Of a DNA stretch of 64,000 bases, positions 51,442-59,402 are shown piece after piece; position 1 is the stretch's first letter; each line of letters opens with the position of its first letter. Both the position numbers and the translations under genes were made by a program. The notes beneath the pieces are model-generated. The model was not told the DNA's origin. It searched no databases and saw nothing but the letters and a program-made list of their open reading frames with translations. Location of the stretch: contig NZ_CP101134.1 in NCBI RefSeq assembly GCF_024296865.1, forward strand, positions 2,108,001-2,172,000, given 5' to 3'. The DNA is from Sphingobacterium sp. LZ7M1 (GTDB lineage Bacteria > Bacteroidota > Bacteroidia > Sphingobacteriales > Sphingobacteriaceae).

Positions 51442-51867
51442 CCTGCGCTCCTCATGAGCTAATTTTTTATTATTAAACGGTTGATGGATGAAATAATAGA
51501 AAAGAGCACCTGAAAAATAACAGACCACATCAACTATATCAGCGGTATTGTAATCTGTGATTCTTGGACTTAGGTATTCAAAAAAAATGGATGTCATGAA
51601 AGCCAATGCCAGTAGCTGCCATAAGGGAAATGAAAAGCCTTTTTTTAGATCTAGTATGAATATACCTGCACAAAAGGCAAAATGGGCGATCAAGGGAACA
51701 AAGACAAAATCTGTAAGCCAATTATTGATATAGGGTATAGGATGCCCTGACAACCTGCTGTACCTCACGAAGAGCCAAGCAAGACAATAACCTACAAAAT
51801 AGGGGTTTAGTAAAAATATCCTTAGTGAGCAAAGGATACGGCTATTAGCATGGATAACAGTCCACAT
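51409..51867 (-). CDS. Multi-helix membrane protein of unknown function
   Basis: From the ATG at 51867 the product is 152 residues with four hydrophobic segments (RIFLLNPYFVGYCLAWLFV, FVFVPLIAHFAFCAGIFIL, LLALAFMTSIFFEYLSP, TADIVDVVCYFSGALFYYFI). Similar proteins in Bacteroidota are often labelled magnesium citrate transporters, without evidence. It overlaps the 61-residue gene upstream by 46 bp and the TPM gene downstream by 33 bp; the ATG at 51894 would overlap more. The last residues (RRLPASASSTSS) are antisense to the Gly/Ser tail and probably not functional. Confidence 0.6.
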   Translation of the reverse strand: MWTVIHANSRILCSLRIFLLNPYFVGYCLAWLFVRYSRLSGHPIPYINNWLTDFVFVPLIAHFAFCAGIFILDLKKGFSFPLWQLLALAFMTSIFFEYLSPRITDYNTADIVDVVCYFSGALFYYFIHQPFNNKKLAHEERRLPASASSTSS

Positions 51868-52007
51868 GTCATCAAAATTAAAAACATAAGCCAACCTAAT
51901 TTTTTTCTTCGCCTCTGTCCAGGACTGTCCTCTGGATCATAGGGAAAGATAGTATCCTTGATCTCATCCAAATGCCTTTGAAAGAAATTTTTCTGCTTGT
52001 TCTTCAT
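51822..52007 (-). CDS. Small single-helix membrane protein
   Basis: The 61-residue product has a charged N-terminal half (FFQRHLDEIKDTIFPYDPED), a basic RRRKK stretch, and one transmembrane helix (LGWLMFLILMTCGLLSMLIA). No family recognised. It overlaps the multi-helix gene downstream, so the two are likely translated together and may form a complex. Confidence 0.6.
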   Translation of the reverse strand: MKNKQKNFFQRHLDEIKDTIFPYDPEDSPGQRRRKKLGWLMFLILMTCGLLSMLIAVSFAH

Positions 52008-52178
52008 AAATCGTTTCTAAAAGGCAAATTTAGCTATCCTAATCCATCTTTTGTAATATTCTGCATTTAATCCCTCAACTTGCTGGACCTTATCCAGATT
52101 ATCTAAAACCATAAGCCCTCCAACCTGTTGTATATATAGATAATAAGCAATATTTCACAATTTTAATTAATAAAACCT

Positions 52179-53246
52179 ATGGCATTAAAAGATATAATTC
52201 AGTCGTTGACAGAAAAAAATGAATCTCCAAGTATAACACTTTCATTTAATACCTATAGAACCTTTCCTGATAGCGAGAAAAATCCAATCATTCTCAAAAA
52301 TCTGATCAAGGAAGCGGAAAGCAGATTACTTGAAGAGTATGGAAAAAGAGATATTCCAGAGATCCTAGAAAAACTGGAAGCATTGCCAGAAAAGGTAACT
52401 TCCCAAAAATTAATGGACAGCTTGCATGTATTTATTTCCAAGGAGGTTGATGAAATGGTCGTTTCACCATGGCCGGTGGATAATGAGGCCGTCTTTATTG
52501 ATGATTCTTTTGCTGTTAAACCTTTGATAAAGGCATTGAATAGAACCAAAGAATATATGATTTTGTCCATAGCCCAAGGTGGTGCCCATCTGTTTGAAGC
52601 ATTAAACGATGGAGTTGAGAAAGAAATCGTAAATGATGATTTCCCGTTTGATGCCAATCCATTGGAAGTGACGGGTTCCGACAATAATAAAGTTGAAAAC
52701 CGTTTGAAAGAATATTTCAATCAAATCGATAAGGCAGTTGTTGAGGTCCATAATGCAAATGATCTGGATGTTGTGGTTATCTCCACGGAGCCCAATTATG
52801 CGATGCTCATGGAGGTCGCCGATATTCCTAAGATGTACATAGCCCATGATAATATGAACTATGATGCCTCAGAACCTGATAAAATGGCAAAGCAGGCCTT
52901 TGAAAGCATAAAGGACCTGCAAAAAGAAGAGCGTTCCAATGCTATTGGCGACTTGAAGCAAGCCGTATCCTCCGGTCAGGTATTGACAGACCTTCAGGAT
53001 ATCTATCAAGCAGCCATTGACGGCAGAGGAGAGTTACTTATGGTACAGCAAGATTATGAGCAGCCCGTTAAGATGACATCAGACCGTACTTTTGATTTGG
53101 TTGATGATTCAAAAGAAGCTGGTGTTGTCGATGATATTGTCTCCAATATCGCTTGGAATGTACTTTCAAAAGGTGGGAAAGCTTATTTTACGGGTCAAGA
53201 AGAACTGAACGATTTGGGTCAGATTGTGCTTAAAGTACGTTATTAG
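52179..53246 (+). CDS. baeRF3-type bacterial archaeo-eukaryotic release-factor-like protein
   Basis: The 355-residue product follows the baeRF3 layout. The N-terminal helical/strand part has SLSFNTYRTFPDSEKNPIILKNLIKEAE. A middle eRF1-like domain follows (PWPVDNEAVFIDDSFAVKPLIKALNRTKEYMILSIAQGGAHLFEALND). The C-terminal pelota-like domain has RGELLMVQQDY and GGKAYFTGQEELNDLGQIVLKVRY. The family is known from sequence comparison to be related to eRF1/Pelota and is thought to act on ribosomes, perhaps in rescue or conflict responses; function is unproven. Cytoplasmic. The catalytic GGQ motif of true release factors is not seen; the nearest string is QGGAH. Single gene. Confidence 0.82.
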   Translation: MALKDIIQSLTEKNESPSITLSFNTYRTFPDSEKNPIILKNLIKEAESRLLEEYGKRDIPEILEKLEALPEKVTSQKLMDSLHVFISKEVDEMVVSPWPVDNEAVFIDDSFAVKPLIKALNRTKEYMILSIAQGGAHLFEALNDGVEKEIVNDDFPFDANPLEVTGSDNNKVENRLKEYFNQIDKAVVEVHNANDLDVVVISTEPNYAMLMEVADIPKMYIAHDNMNYDASEPDKMAKQAFESIKDLQKEERSNAIGDLKQAVSSGQVLTDLQDIYQAAIDGRGELLMVQQDYEQPVKMTSDRTFDLVDDSKEAGVVDDIVSNIAWNVLSKGGKAYFTGQEELNDLGQIVLKVRY

Positions 53247-53268
53247 TGCTCTAATATAATATTATCTT

Positions 53269-53301
53269 AGGCTGTCTATTTGTTTAGTCAGCCTTTTCTT
53301 T
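53269..53301 (+). terminator. Weak terminator after the baeRF3 gene
   Basis: AGGCTG pairs with CAGCCT across a long loop and is followed by TTTTCTTT. Confidence 0.45.
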
Positions 53302-53367
53302 ATTAAGGAATTTCCAATAATAATAGCTGTGATATCCGGAATTTTTCAATCAAAAATGGAGAATAAG

Positions 53368-53452
53368 TTTCGAGCCATATTCGAGGCATGTTCGGGCCAT
53401 ATTGCGAAAATTCCGAATGTGTCTCGAATAAGGTCAAATTAAAGGTCGAATG
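53368..53452. repeat. Phased TCGA array, copy 2
   Basis: Units TTCGAGCCATA, TTCGAGGCATG, TTCGGGCCATA, TTGCGAAAATT, CCGAATGTG, TCTCGAATAAG and others follow each other every 9-12 bp. It is related to the array at 15257-15300. It lies beyond the terminator of the minus-strand PUL. Confidence 0.55.
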
Positions 53453-53477
53453 AAAGAAGGTTTAGGTTAATTAAACT

Positions 53478-53515
53478 CAAAAAAGAAGCTGGTCGAAATT
53501 GCTCTCGACCAGCTT
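53478..53515 (-). terminator. Intrinsic terminator of the sulfatase/GH2 PUL
   Basis: On the minus strand AAGCTGGTCGA pairs perfectly with TCGACCAGCTT across an 8-nt loop, followed by CTTTTTT. Confidence 0.9.
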
Positions 53516-53544
53516 TGCTATATTCTATTATTGGGTATAATCGT

Positions 53545-55395
53545 TTATTTAACCAGATCACTTTGGTAAAGTTTGCTATGGATTTCTTTCAATTCATTCG
53601 CAGGGATCTTCATAACTTTTCGGTCATATGTCATCAATCCGTTGGTTTCTACTTCCACATCCGTGGTCTGTGTGTATACTCCAGCAGATAATCCTTTAGG
53701 GATTAATTTGCTTAGGTCAGAAACCACCTCTTGATATCTTTTCTTCAACTCATCCGCATTTTTGAAAGACTGGTAACCCCAATTATCCTTTTGTTGCCAG
53801 GTATGGCCTTCTACCGGTAAACCTAAACCACCATATTCGCCCAGTACCAATACATATTTGTCACCAAACAGTTCAGCTCTTGGCATTGCAGCATCTGGAT
53901 AGTTGTGGATGTCAAAGATATGTCCAGGTGCATCGAAATTACCACCTGATGCTCCGTTCACTAATCTGGAAGGATCGTTTTGGATCGTCCAGTCCACAAT
54001 TTCTTTGGATTTAAATTGTCCCCATGCCTCATTGAAAGGCACCCATACCACGATGGAAGGGAAGTTATGCAGATGGGACATGATAGCTTTCCATTCTTTT
54101 TTATAGATGGCTTCTGATTCTGGTGTACGGTCTTTATCATGTTTTCCGATCCTGATCTTTCCAGGGTTCATATCCCAGATGTTGCCTCCTAGGTCACCAC
54201 TTGGCATATCTTGCCATACCAAAACGCCGATGCTATCGCAGTGTCTGTACCATCTAGCAGGTTCTACCTTGATATGTTTTCTGATCATGTTGAAACCCAT
54301 TTCCTTGGTTTTCTCTACATCAAAGCGTAAAGCCTCATCCGAAGGAGCGGTGTGTAGACCATCAGGCCACCAACCTTGGTCTAAAGGACCATAATGGAAG
54401 ACAAACTTATCGTTCAGGTACATTCTTTGGATGCCATTGGCATCTTTCTTCACGCTGATCTTACGCATGGCAAAGTAAGAGCTGGCTTCATCCACAACTT
54501 TTCCTTTTCTTAATACCTTAACCTTTAGGTCATATAGTTTTGGTGAGTCAGGTGACCATAATTGTGGGTTATTGATTTTTAATTGGGTTTCCTCTCCAGC
54601 ATTTGCTTTTGCTTCTGCAACCTTGTTATTGTTATCAAAAGCTTCTACCAAGATCTCGTCACCAGCTTTTGCTGAAGATAGTTCAGCGGAGAATTTCAAA
54701 ACTGAATTGTCTACATCTGGAGTCTGCTTAGTACTTACGATATGCGTTTCAGGTACAGATTCCAACCATACGGTTTGCCAAATTCCGGAAACTGGCGTAT
54801 ACCAAATCCCATGTGGATTGTTGATCTGTTTACCCCTAGGTTGCGGACCATCCGAGGTAGGATCCCATACGCGGATAGCAATATCTTGGGTCTTTCCTTT
54901 TTTGATTGCTTTTGTAATATCAATACTGAAAGGATCAAAACCACCTTGATGATTTCCTACATGCTGTCCATTTACATAGATATCGCATTCCCAATCAACA
55001 GCACCAAAATGCAACAGGATCTGACCTTTGTTCAGTTTTTTGTCGATGCTGATCTTATTGTTGTACCAAAGGGCATCATCTTTCGTTACTGGCTTAGCAA
55101 CACCCGAAAGGGCTGATTCTACAGCGAAAGGAACCAAGATATCACCATCCCAAGAGCTAGGGATATCTTTTTGGTCTTTATTGGTAATTTTATATTTCCA
55201 TAAACCATTCAGGTTCTGCCAATTGTTCTTTCGTTCGAGTTGTGGCCTTGGATACTCTCTGTGCGCATTTTGAGGGGTTACATGTTCCGCCCATGGAGTA
55301 AGGATTTTATCGCGGACCGGCGCCCAGTTCTGAGCATTTCCCTCCGTGATAGAAGCGGCAATTAAGCATGCAATTGCAATTGTTTTCTTCATCAT
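53545..55395 (-). CDS. Secreted glycoside hydrolase family 2 enzyme
   Basis: The 616-residue product has a signal peptide (1-21) and the GH2 layout. A sugar-binding jelly-roll (about 50-220) has LNGLWKYKI and GAVDWECDIYVNGQHVGNHQGGFDPF. An Ig-like domain (225-310) precedes a TIM barrel (from about 315). The acid/base Glu456 sits in WVPFNEAWGQF and the nucleophile is likely Glu520 in VLGEYGG. GH2 covers beta-galactosidase, beta-glucuronidase, beta-mannosidase and others. Context with a sulfatase hints at a uronic or sulfated sugar. It is probably periplasmic and is the last gene of the PUL. Confidence 0.92.
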   Translation of the reverse strand: MMKKTIAIACLIAASITEGNAQNWAPVRDKILTPWAEHVTPQNAHREYPRPQLERKNNWQNLNGLWKYKITNKDQKDIPSSWDGDILVPFAVESALSGVAKPVTKDDALWYNNKISIDKKLNKGQILLHFGAVDWECDIYVNGQHVGNHQGGFDPFSIDITKAIKKGKTQDIAIRVWDPTSDGPQPRGKQINNPHGIWYTPVSGIWQTVWLESVPETHIVSTKQTPDVDNSVLKFSAELSSAKAGDEILVEAFDNNNKVAEAKANAGEETQLKINNPQLWSPDSPKLYDLKVKVLRKGKVVDEASSYFAMRKISVKKDANGIQRMYLNDKFVFHYGPLDQGWWPDGLHTAPSDEALRFDVEKTKEMGFNMIRKHIKVEPARWYRHCDSIGVLVWQDMPSGDLGGNIWDMNPGKIRIGKHDKDRTPESEAIYKKEWKAIMSHLHNFPSIVVWVPFNEAWGQFKSKEIVDWTIQNDPSRLVNGASGGNFDAPGHIFDIHNYPDAAMPRAELFGDKYVLVLGEYGGLGLPVEGHTWQQKDNWGYQSFKNADELKKRYQEVVSDLSKLIPKGLSAGVYTQTTDVEVETNGLMTYDRKVMKIPANELKEIHSKLYQSDLVK

Positions 55396-55406
55396 ATTCT
55401 TGTTTG

Positions 55407-56903
55407 TTAATGTTTTCGTGGTTTAGATGCAGGTCTCATTGGCAAAGGTTTTGGTTGTGCCGATAAGACTTCCTTAAGTTTAATAAATGCTGGATGATCT
55501 TCTCTCCAAATATTTTCAGTTTCTACCAGTCCATTTTTATAGTGGTAGAGTTCGTATTGTGGATCCTCAGTTCCTTGAAAATCCTGCCAAGAAATCAGTC
55601 GATAGTCTTTGTCCCGAATGGCCCTTCCAAGTTTTCCATCTCTCGGAAAACAATGGTACACGGTTTCCCTTAAGCTTCCATCTCCAGAAAGCAGCATATT
55701 TGCATAGCTTATCCCGTCCAAAGGTTGTTTCGCTTCTTTTAGGTCCAGGCCGCTCATCGCTGCCAACGTAGGATAGATGTCAACTGTTTCAATCAATTCC
55801 TTGCTGAGTCCTGTTTTTTGCATAGCAGGATGTTTGATCAGCAAGGGAATGCGATTGGCTAATTCATAGTTTACATGTTTCGTCCACATGCCCATTTCAC
55901 CTAATAGGTAACCGTGGTCTCCCCAAATTACGACAATTGTGTTCTTGTCCAAGCCCGTCCTTTGTAAATGTTTTAATACTTTCCCAATTTGAGCATCCAC
56001 ATAACCGACCCCTGCATAATAACCATGGATTAAGGTCTTGGTTAATTCTGGTGGAAAGGGATCGCTGTCTTTTGCCGAAGGCACCTGGCCATATTGGGAT
56101 ATTTCACCATCTCTTTTTACCGCCCAAGAAGGTGCGTTCTTTGGATTGCCCTGTATGTTTGGAAACGGTAGTTCATCCTGGTCATATAAGTCCCAGTATT
56201 TCTTCGGGACCGTAAAGGGTAGGTGCGGCCTTGCAAAACCAACGGCTAAGAAAAAAGATTGGTTGTTGGCTTTTAGGTCGTCCAATCGTGCTATAGCTTC
56301 ATTCGCAACCCGGCCATCGGCGTAGGCATCATCTGTTACATCCAGTTTTTCCCAAGCAGAACCTTTTTCCAGTTGATTGGCATATTCCCAACTTTTATTG
56401 GCGAATAATGCTTCTTCCCTGGTTTCCTTATCATGGTCTTTGGCTGCATATTCGATCACCTTGTCATGCCAATGGTTCACCGACCAAGATTGCTCGTCGT
56501 TGTACGTATTATGGCCAACATGGAATACCTTCCCAATAGCCGCTGTATAATAACCATTGTTCTTATACAATTCTGGGAGGGTCGTAGCATCGGGATAAAA
56601 CTCCCGAAATGCCCTCCCAAAATCATATAATCCGGTAGATGTAGATCTTGAACCTAAGAGTAGGTTATATCTTGATGCTACGCATACAGCCTGATTGCTG
56701 TAGGCTCTTTCAAAGACCATGGCATTCTTGGCCCATTGGTCAATATTTGGACTGATTGCAGCTTTATCGCCGTATACTCCCAATGTTGGACGTAGATCAT
56801 CCACTAAGATCATCAATACATTATAAGGCTTTTCTTGCGCTTGGCAAAAGCTTATTATGGTAAGGACAATGAGGGTAATACGGCTTAAAATCTGCATTTC
56901 CAA
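55407..56903 (-). CDS. Secreted sulfatase, iduronate-2-sulfatase-like
   Basis: The 498-residue product has a signal peptide (about 1-22) and a type I sulfatase domain. The metal-binding segment is NVLMILVDDLRPTLGVYGD (28-46), and the formylglycine site is C74-VASR, a valid C-x-A-x-R motif. Later blocks include DHGYLLGEMGMWTKHVNYE. The VDDLRPTLGVYG segment is typical of the iduronate-2-sulfatase-like branch. Cys74 must be oxidised by a maturase (anSME) that is not in this window. It removes sulfate esters from a glycan before or during GH2 action. Gaps are 0-11 bp with neighbours. Confidence 0.93.
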   Translation of the reverse strand: MEMQILSRITLIVLTIISFCQAQEKPYNVLMILVDDLRPTLGVYGDKAAISPNIDQWAKNAMVFERAYSNQAVCVASRYNLLLGSRSTSTGLYDFGRAFREFYPDATTLPELYKNNGYYTAAIGKVFHVGHNTYNDEQSWSVNHWHDKVIEYAAKDHDKETREEALFANKSWEYANQLEKGSAWEKLDVTDDAYADGRVANEAIARLDDLKANNQSFFLAVGFARPHLPFTVPKKYWDLYDQDELPFPNIQGNPKNAPSWAVKRDGEISQYGQVPSAKDSDPFPPELTKTLIHGYYAGVGYVDAQIGKVLKHLQRTGLDKNTIVVIWGDHGYLLGEMGMWTKHVNYELANRIPLLIKHPAMQKTGLSKELIETVDIYPTLAAMSGLDLKEAKQPLDGISYANMLLSGDGSLRETVYHCFPRDGKLGRAIRDKDYRLISWQDFQGTEDPQYELYHYKNGLVETENIWREDHPAFIKLKEVLSAQPKPLPMRPASKPRKH

Positions 56904-57578
56904 TTATTTAACCTGATGTATGTTTGCGTCGTAAATAGCTTCAGTGATACCATTGATTTTAGCGGCAACCCTTGCAAATAGGATTGGATTCGATTGCAAT
57001 TCCGGACCGATATCCACGGTCAAGGTCACATTTCCGTTCGAATCCCCCGATTTATTCGCTCTTTTCAGAAAATGACCTAAGTCGACAAACTTGGTCTTAC
57101 CAACCAAAAGGTTGATATCATCCAAGGTTTTGCTAGGATCAAGTTTCTCTACATTGAAGGTTGCTGTTAGGTTGTTGCCGTTCAATTGATATTTGATATC
57201 CCTGAGGTCATAATAGAGCTCTACAGGGAAGTCAATATTCGTGTTACCATTTAACTGTACGGTCATGGTATCTGTCTTGGATTTCCAAGGGCCATTTCCA
57301 GGAACCGTAATCAATTTATAGGTCCCGTTGAAAAGCGCTGCTGAGAAGGAACCATCTTGGGTGACAAAAACATCAATTGGGTTTTTAAGAGCGTATCCAT
57401 CTTGCCATAACTGTAGGCGAACGGAATTATTGGAACCTCTCACACCAACTGCTGCACCCTTATAGGTCACTTTCCCTGTCAAGTTTGCATTTGGGGCGTC
57501 GTAATTATCCTTTCCGCAGGAAAAGAGTAGGGCAAGGCTTAGGAATAATCCGATGGCTAATATGTTTATTCTTTTCAT
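56904..57578 (-). CDS. DUF3823 surface lipoprotein of the PUL
   Basis: The 224-residue product has a lipoprotein signal with Cys21 (LLFSC). An Ig/transthyretin-like first domain follows (ANLTGKVTYKGAAVGVRG, QDGSFSAALFNGTYKLI), then a second beta-domain. DUF3823 proteins follow SusD in many PULs and are thought to help glycan binding at the cell surface, like SusE/F. It lies 4 bp after susD and abuts the sulfatase gene. Confidence 0.88.
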   Translation of the reverse strand: MKRINILAIGLFLSLALLFSCGKDNYDAPNANLTGKVTYKGAAVGVRGSNNSVRLQLWQDGYALKNPIDVFVTQDGSFSAALFNGTYKLITVPGNGPWKSKTDTMTVQLNGNTNIDFPVELYYDLRDIKYQLNGNNLTATFNVEKLDPSKTLDDINLLVGKTKFVDLGHFLKRANKSGDSNGNVTLTVDIGPELQSNPILFARVAAKINGITEAIYDANIHQVK

Positions 57579-57582
57579 TGTC

Positions 57583-59400
57583 TTATTGATAAGGGTTACG
57601 GACTAATTTTGGATTTCTATCGATCCAACCTTGGTCGATGAAGTTGTAATAATTTTGGAACCTAAAGTATCGAGGGTACATAACGTGACTAGATTTACGC
57701 TTTTCAAAAACCCATTTACCATGATTTGCAGTTCCAGGGGCATACACTTTGTAGGGAAAAAGTACATACATGGTAGCCTTAGGGTTGTCCTGCTGGCCGT
57801 TCCAAACGGTATGTGCCAATCTCCATCTTTTCAGATCCCAATAGCGGTGATCCTCGAATGCTAACTCAACCCTTCTTTCCTGAACAATGTCATTAAAGGT
57901 TACCGTCGTTAATTTTTGGATTCCTGCACGGTCTCTCAATTGGTTAATAAATCCAGCAACTTCGGTCTGAGGTTTGTTTAGTTCCAGAGCGGACTCGGCA
58001 GCGATCAAAATGATCTCTCCCAATCTAAAGCGCACGAACCACATATCGCTACCACGACCACGGGTTGAAGCATCCCTGTTTTCTTCCAAAAATTTACGGA
58101 TATTGAATCCAGATTTATTGACAAATTGATCATTGGAAGTGGTAGGTCCGTCCATACTGGTAATCAAACCGTAGGGAGCTTCTGATTTTCCAGGTTCAGC
58201 AGTTTTTATCTTCCATGTACCACCTTCCAAATACCTTACGCCGGCTTGATAAGTAATGGTAGAACCTAAGAAATCAGCACCAGAATAAATGATGGTTCCA
58301 TATAACCTTGGATCCTTTTTGGCAAAGACATCTGATGGATTATTGTAATAGATGAAATCACCGGCACCGTTGGTCAATTTTAAGGCACCATTACGGTCAT
58401 CTATGTATTCAAAATCCTCTACTAAGTTCAAGACTGGTGTAATGATGTTGGCATCAATATCTCCGCGTACTGAAGAGGCGATGATATTGTTGGTGTACTG
58501 GTGGGTTTGTCCAGGATATTTATAATCTCTAGCCCAGATAACCTCCGTACTGCCTTTACTGCTTACAGCCTCGTAGAAATTTCTTCCTTTGTCAGCGTTT
58601 TTATTGTACAGTTCATATGGACTGTTTTGTAAGATATCCTTTGCAGTTTCATAAGCGAGCGTGTAATATTTTGGTGCTTCTGCAACTGGGATACCTACTT
58701 CACCACCGCTAGTCTTTACCTCTGGGGTCTTGTAATTGTATTTTGCAATAGATCCTGCATATAAGGCGGCCCTAGCTTTTAAGGACAGTGCAGCCCATTT
58801 ATTGGCTCTAGCAGAATTGGTATTCTTGGCATCGGACAGTAAGCTGCTGATTTCAGTACATTCTTTTATGATGTAATCATAGATCTCTTTTTCGGTAGAG
58901 CGTGGATATTGCAGGGTCGTGATATCGATTCCAGCCTGGTAATCAAATACCTCATCATTGATGATCGGTACACCACCGAGGCCTCGTGCCATGTTGAAGT
59001 AAGTCCATGCCCTCAGGAAGCGAGCTTCACCTTCAAAATTATCCTGTGTGGTTTCACTGAAAGATGAGTTCCTTACACCATTGATAAATAAGTTGAGGTC
59101 TCTGAGTAGGGTATAGTCATACACTCGCCAAAGCGCATCACCATAATCTTGCATATTGTTGGGGCCTCCAGAAGAAAATGCAGCTTCATCGAGCATTGCC
59201 ATACTGCCGGTATTTGCAATATGTTGCCCCCAACTCACTCTTCCGTAATAATTGGCCAATACGGAAGCAACCATTTTTTCGTCTGAATAGACCTGTTGAT
59301 CAGTTAGGATGGATTCAGACTCTCTGTCCAAAAACTTGGAACAGGACGCAGTACCTGCCAATAATGCTGCTGATAGTATATAAATTTTAAATTTCTTCAT
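57583..59400 (-). CDS. SusD/RagB-type glycan-binding lipoprotein
   Basis: The 605-residue product has a lipoprotein signal with Cys20 (GTASC). SusD motifs are FLDRESESILTDQQVYSD, GEARFLRAWTYFNMARGLGGVPI, and the C-terminal ERRVELAFEDHRYWDLKRWRLA. It lies 2 bp after susC on the same transcript and forms the lid of that transporter. Ligand likely a sulfated oligosaccharide, from the neighbouring enzymes. Confidence 0.95.
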   Translation of the reverse strand: MKKFKIYILSAALLAGTASCSKFLDRESESILTDQQVYSDEKMVASVLANYYGRVSWGQHIANTGSMAMLDEAAFSSGGPNNMQDYGDALWRVYDYTLLRDLNLFINGVRNSSFSETTQDNFEGEARFLRAWTYFNMARGLGGVPIINDEVFDYQAGIDITTLQYPRSTEKEIYDYIIKECTEISSLLSDAKNTNSARANKWAALSLKARAALYAGSIAKYNYKTPEVKTSGGEVGIPVAEAPKYYTLAYETAKDILQNSPYELYNKNADKGRNFYEAVSSKGSTEVIWARDYKYPGQTHQYTNNIIASSVRGDIDANIITPVLNLVEDFEYIDDRNGALKLTNGAGDFIYYNNPSDVFAKKDPRLYGTIIYSGADFLGSTITYQAGVRYLEGGTWKIKTAEPGKSEAPYGLITSMDGPTTSNDQFVNKSGFNIRKFLEENRDASTRGRGSDMWFVRFRLGEIILIAAESALELNKPQTEVAGFINQLRDRAGIQKLTTVTFNDIVQERRVELAFEDHRYWDLKRWRLAHTVWNGQQDNPKATMYVLFPYKVYAPGTANHGKWVFEKRKSSHVMYPRYFRFQNYYNFIDQGWIDRNPKLVRNPYQ

Positions 59401-59402
59401 GA

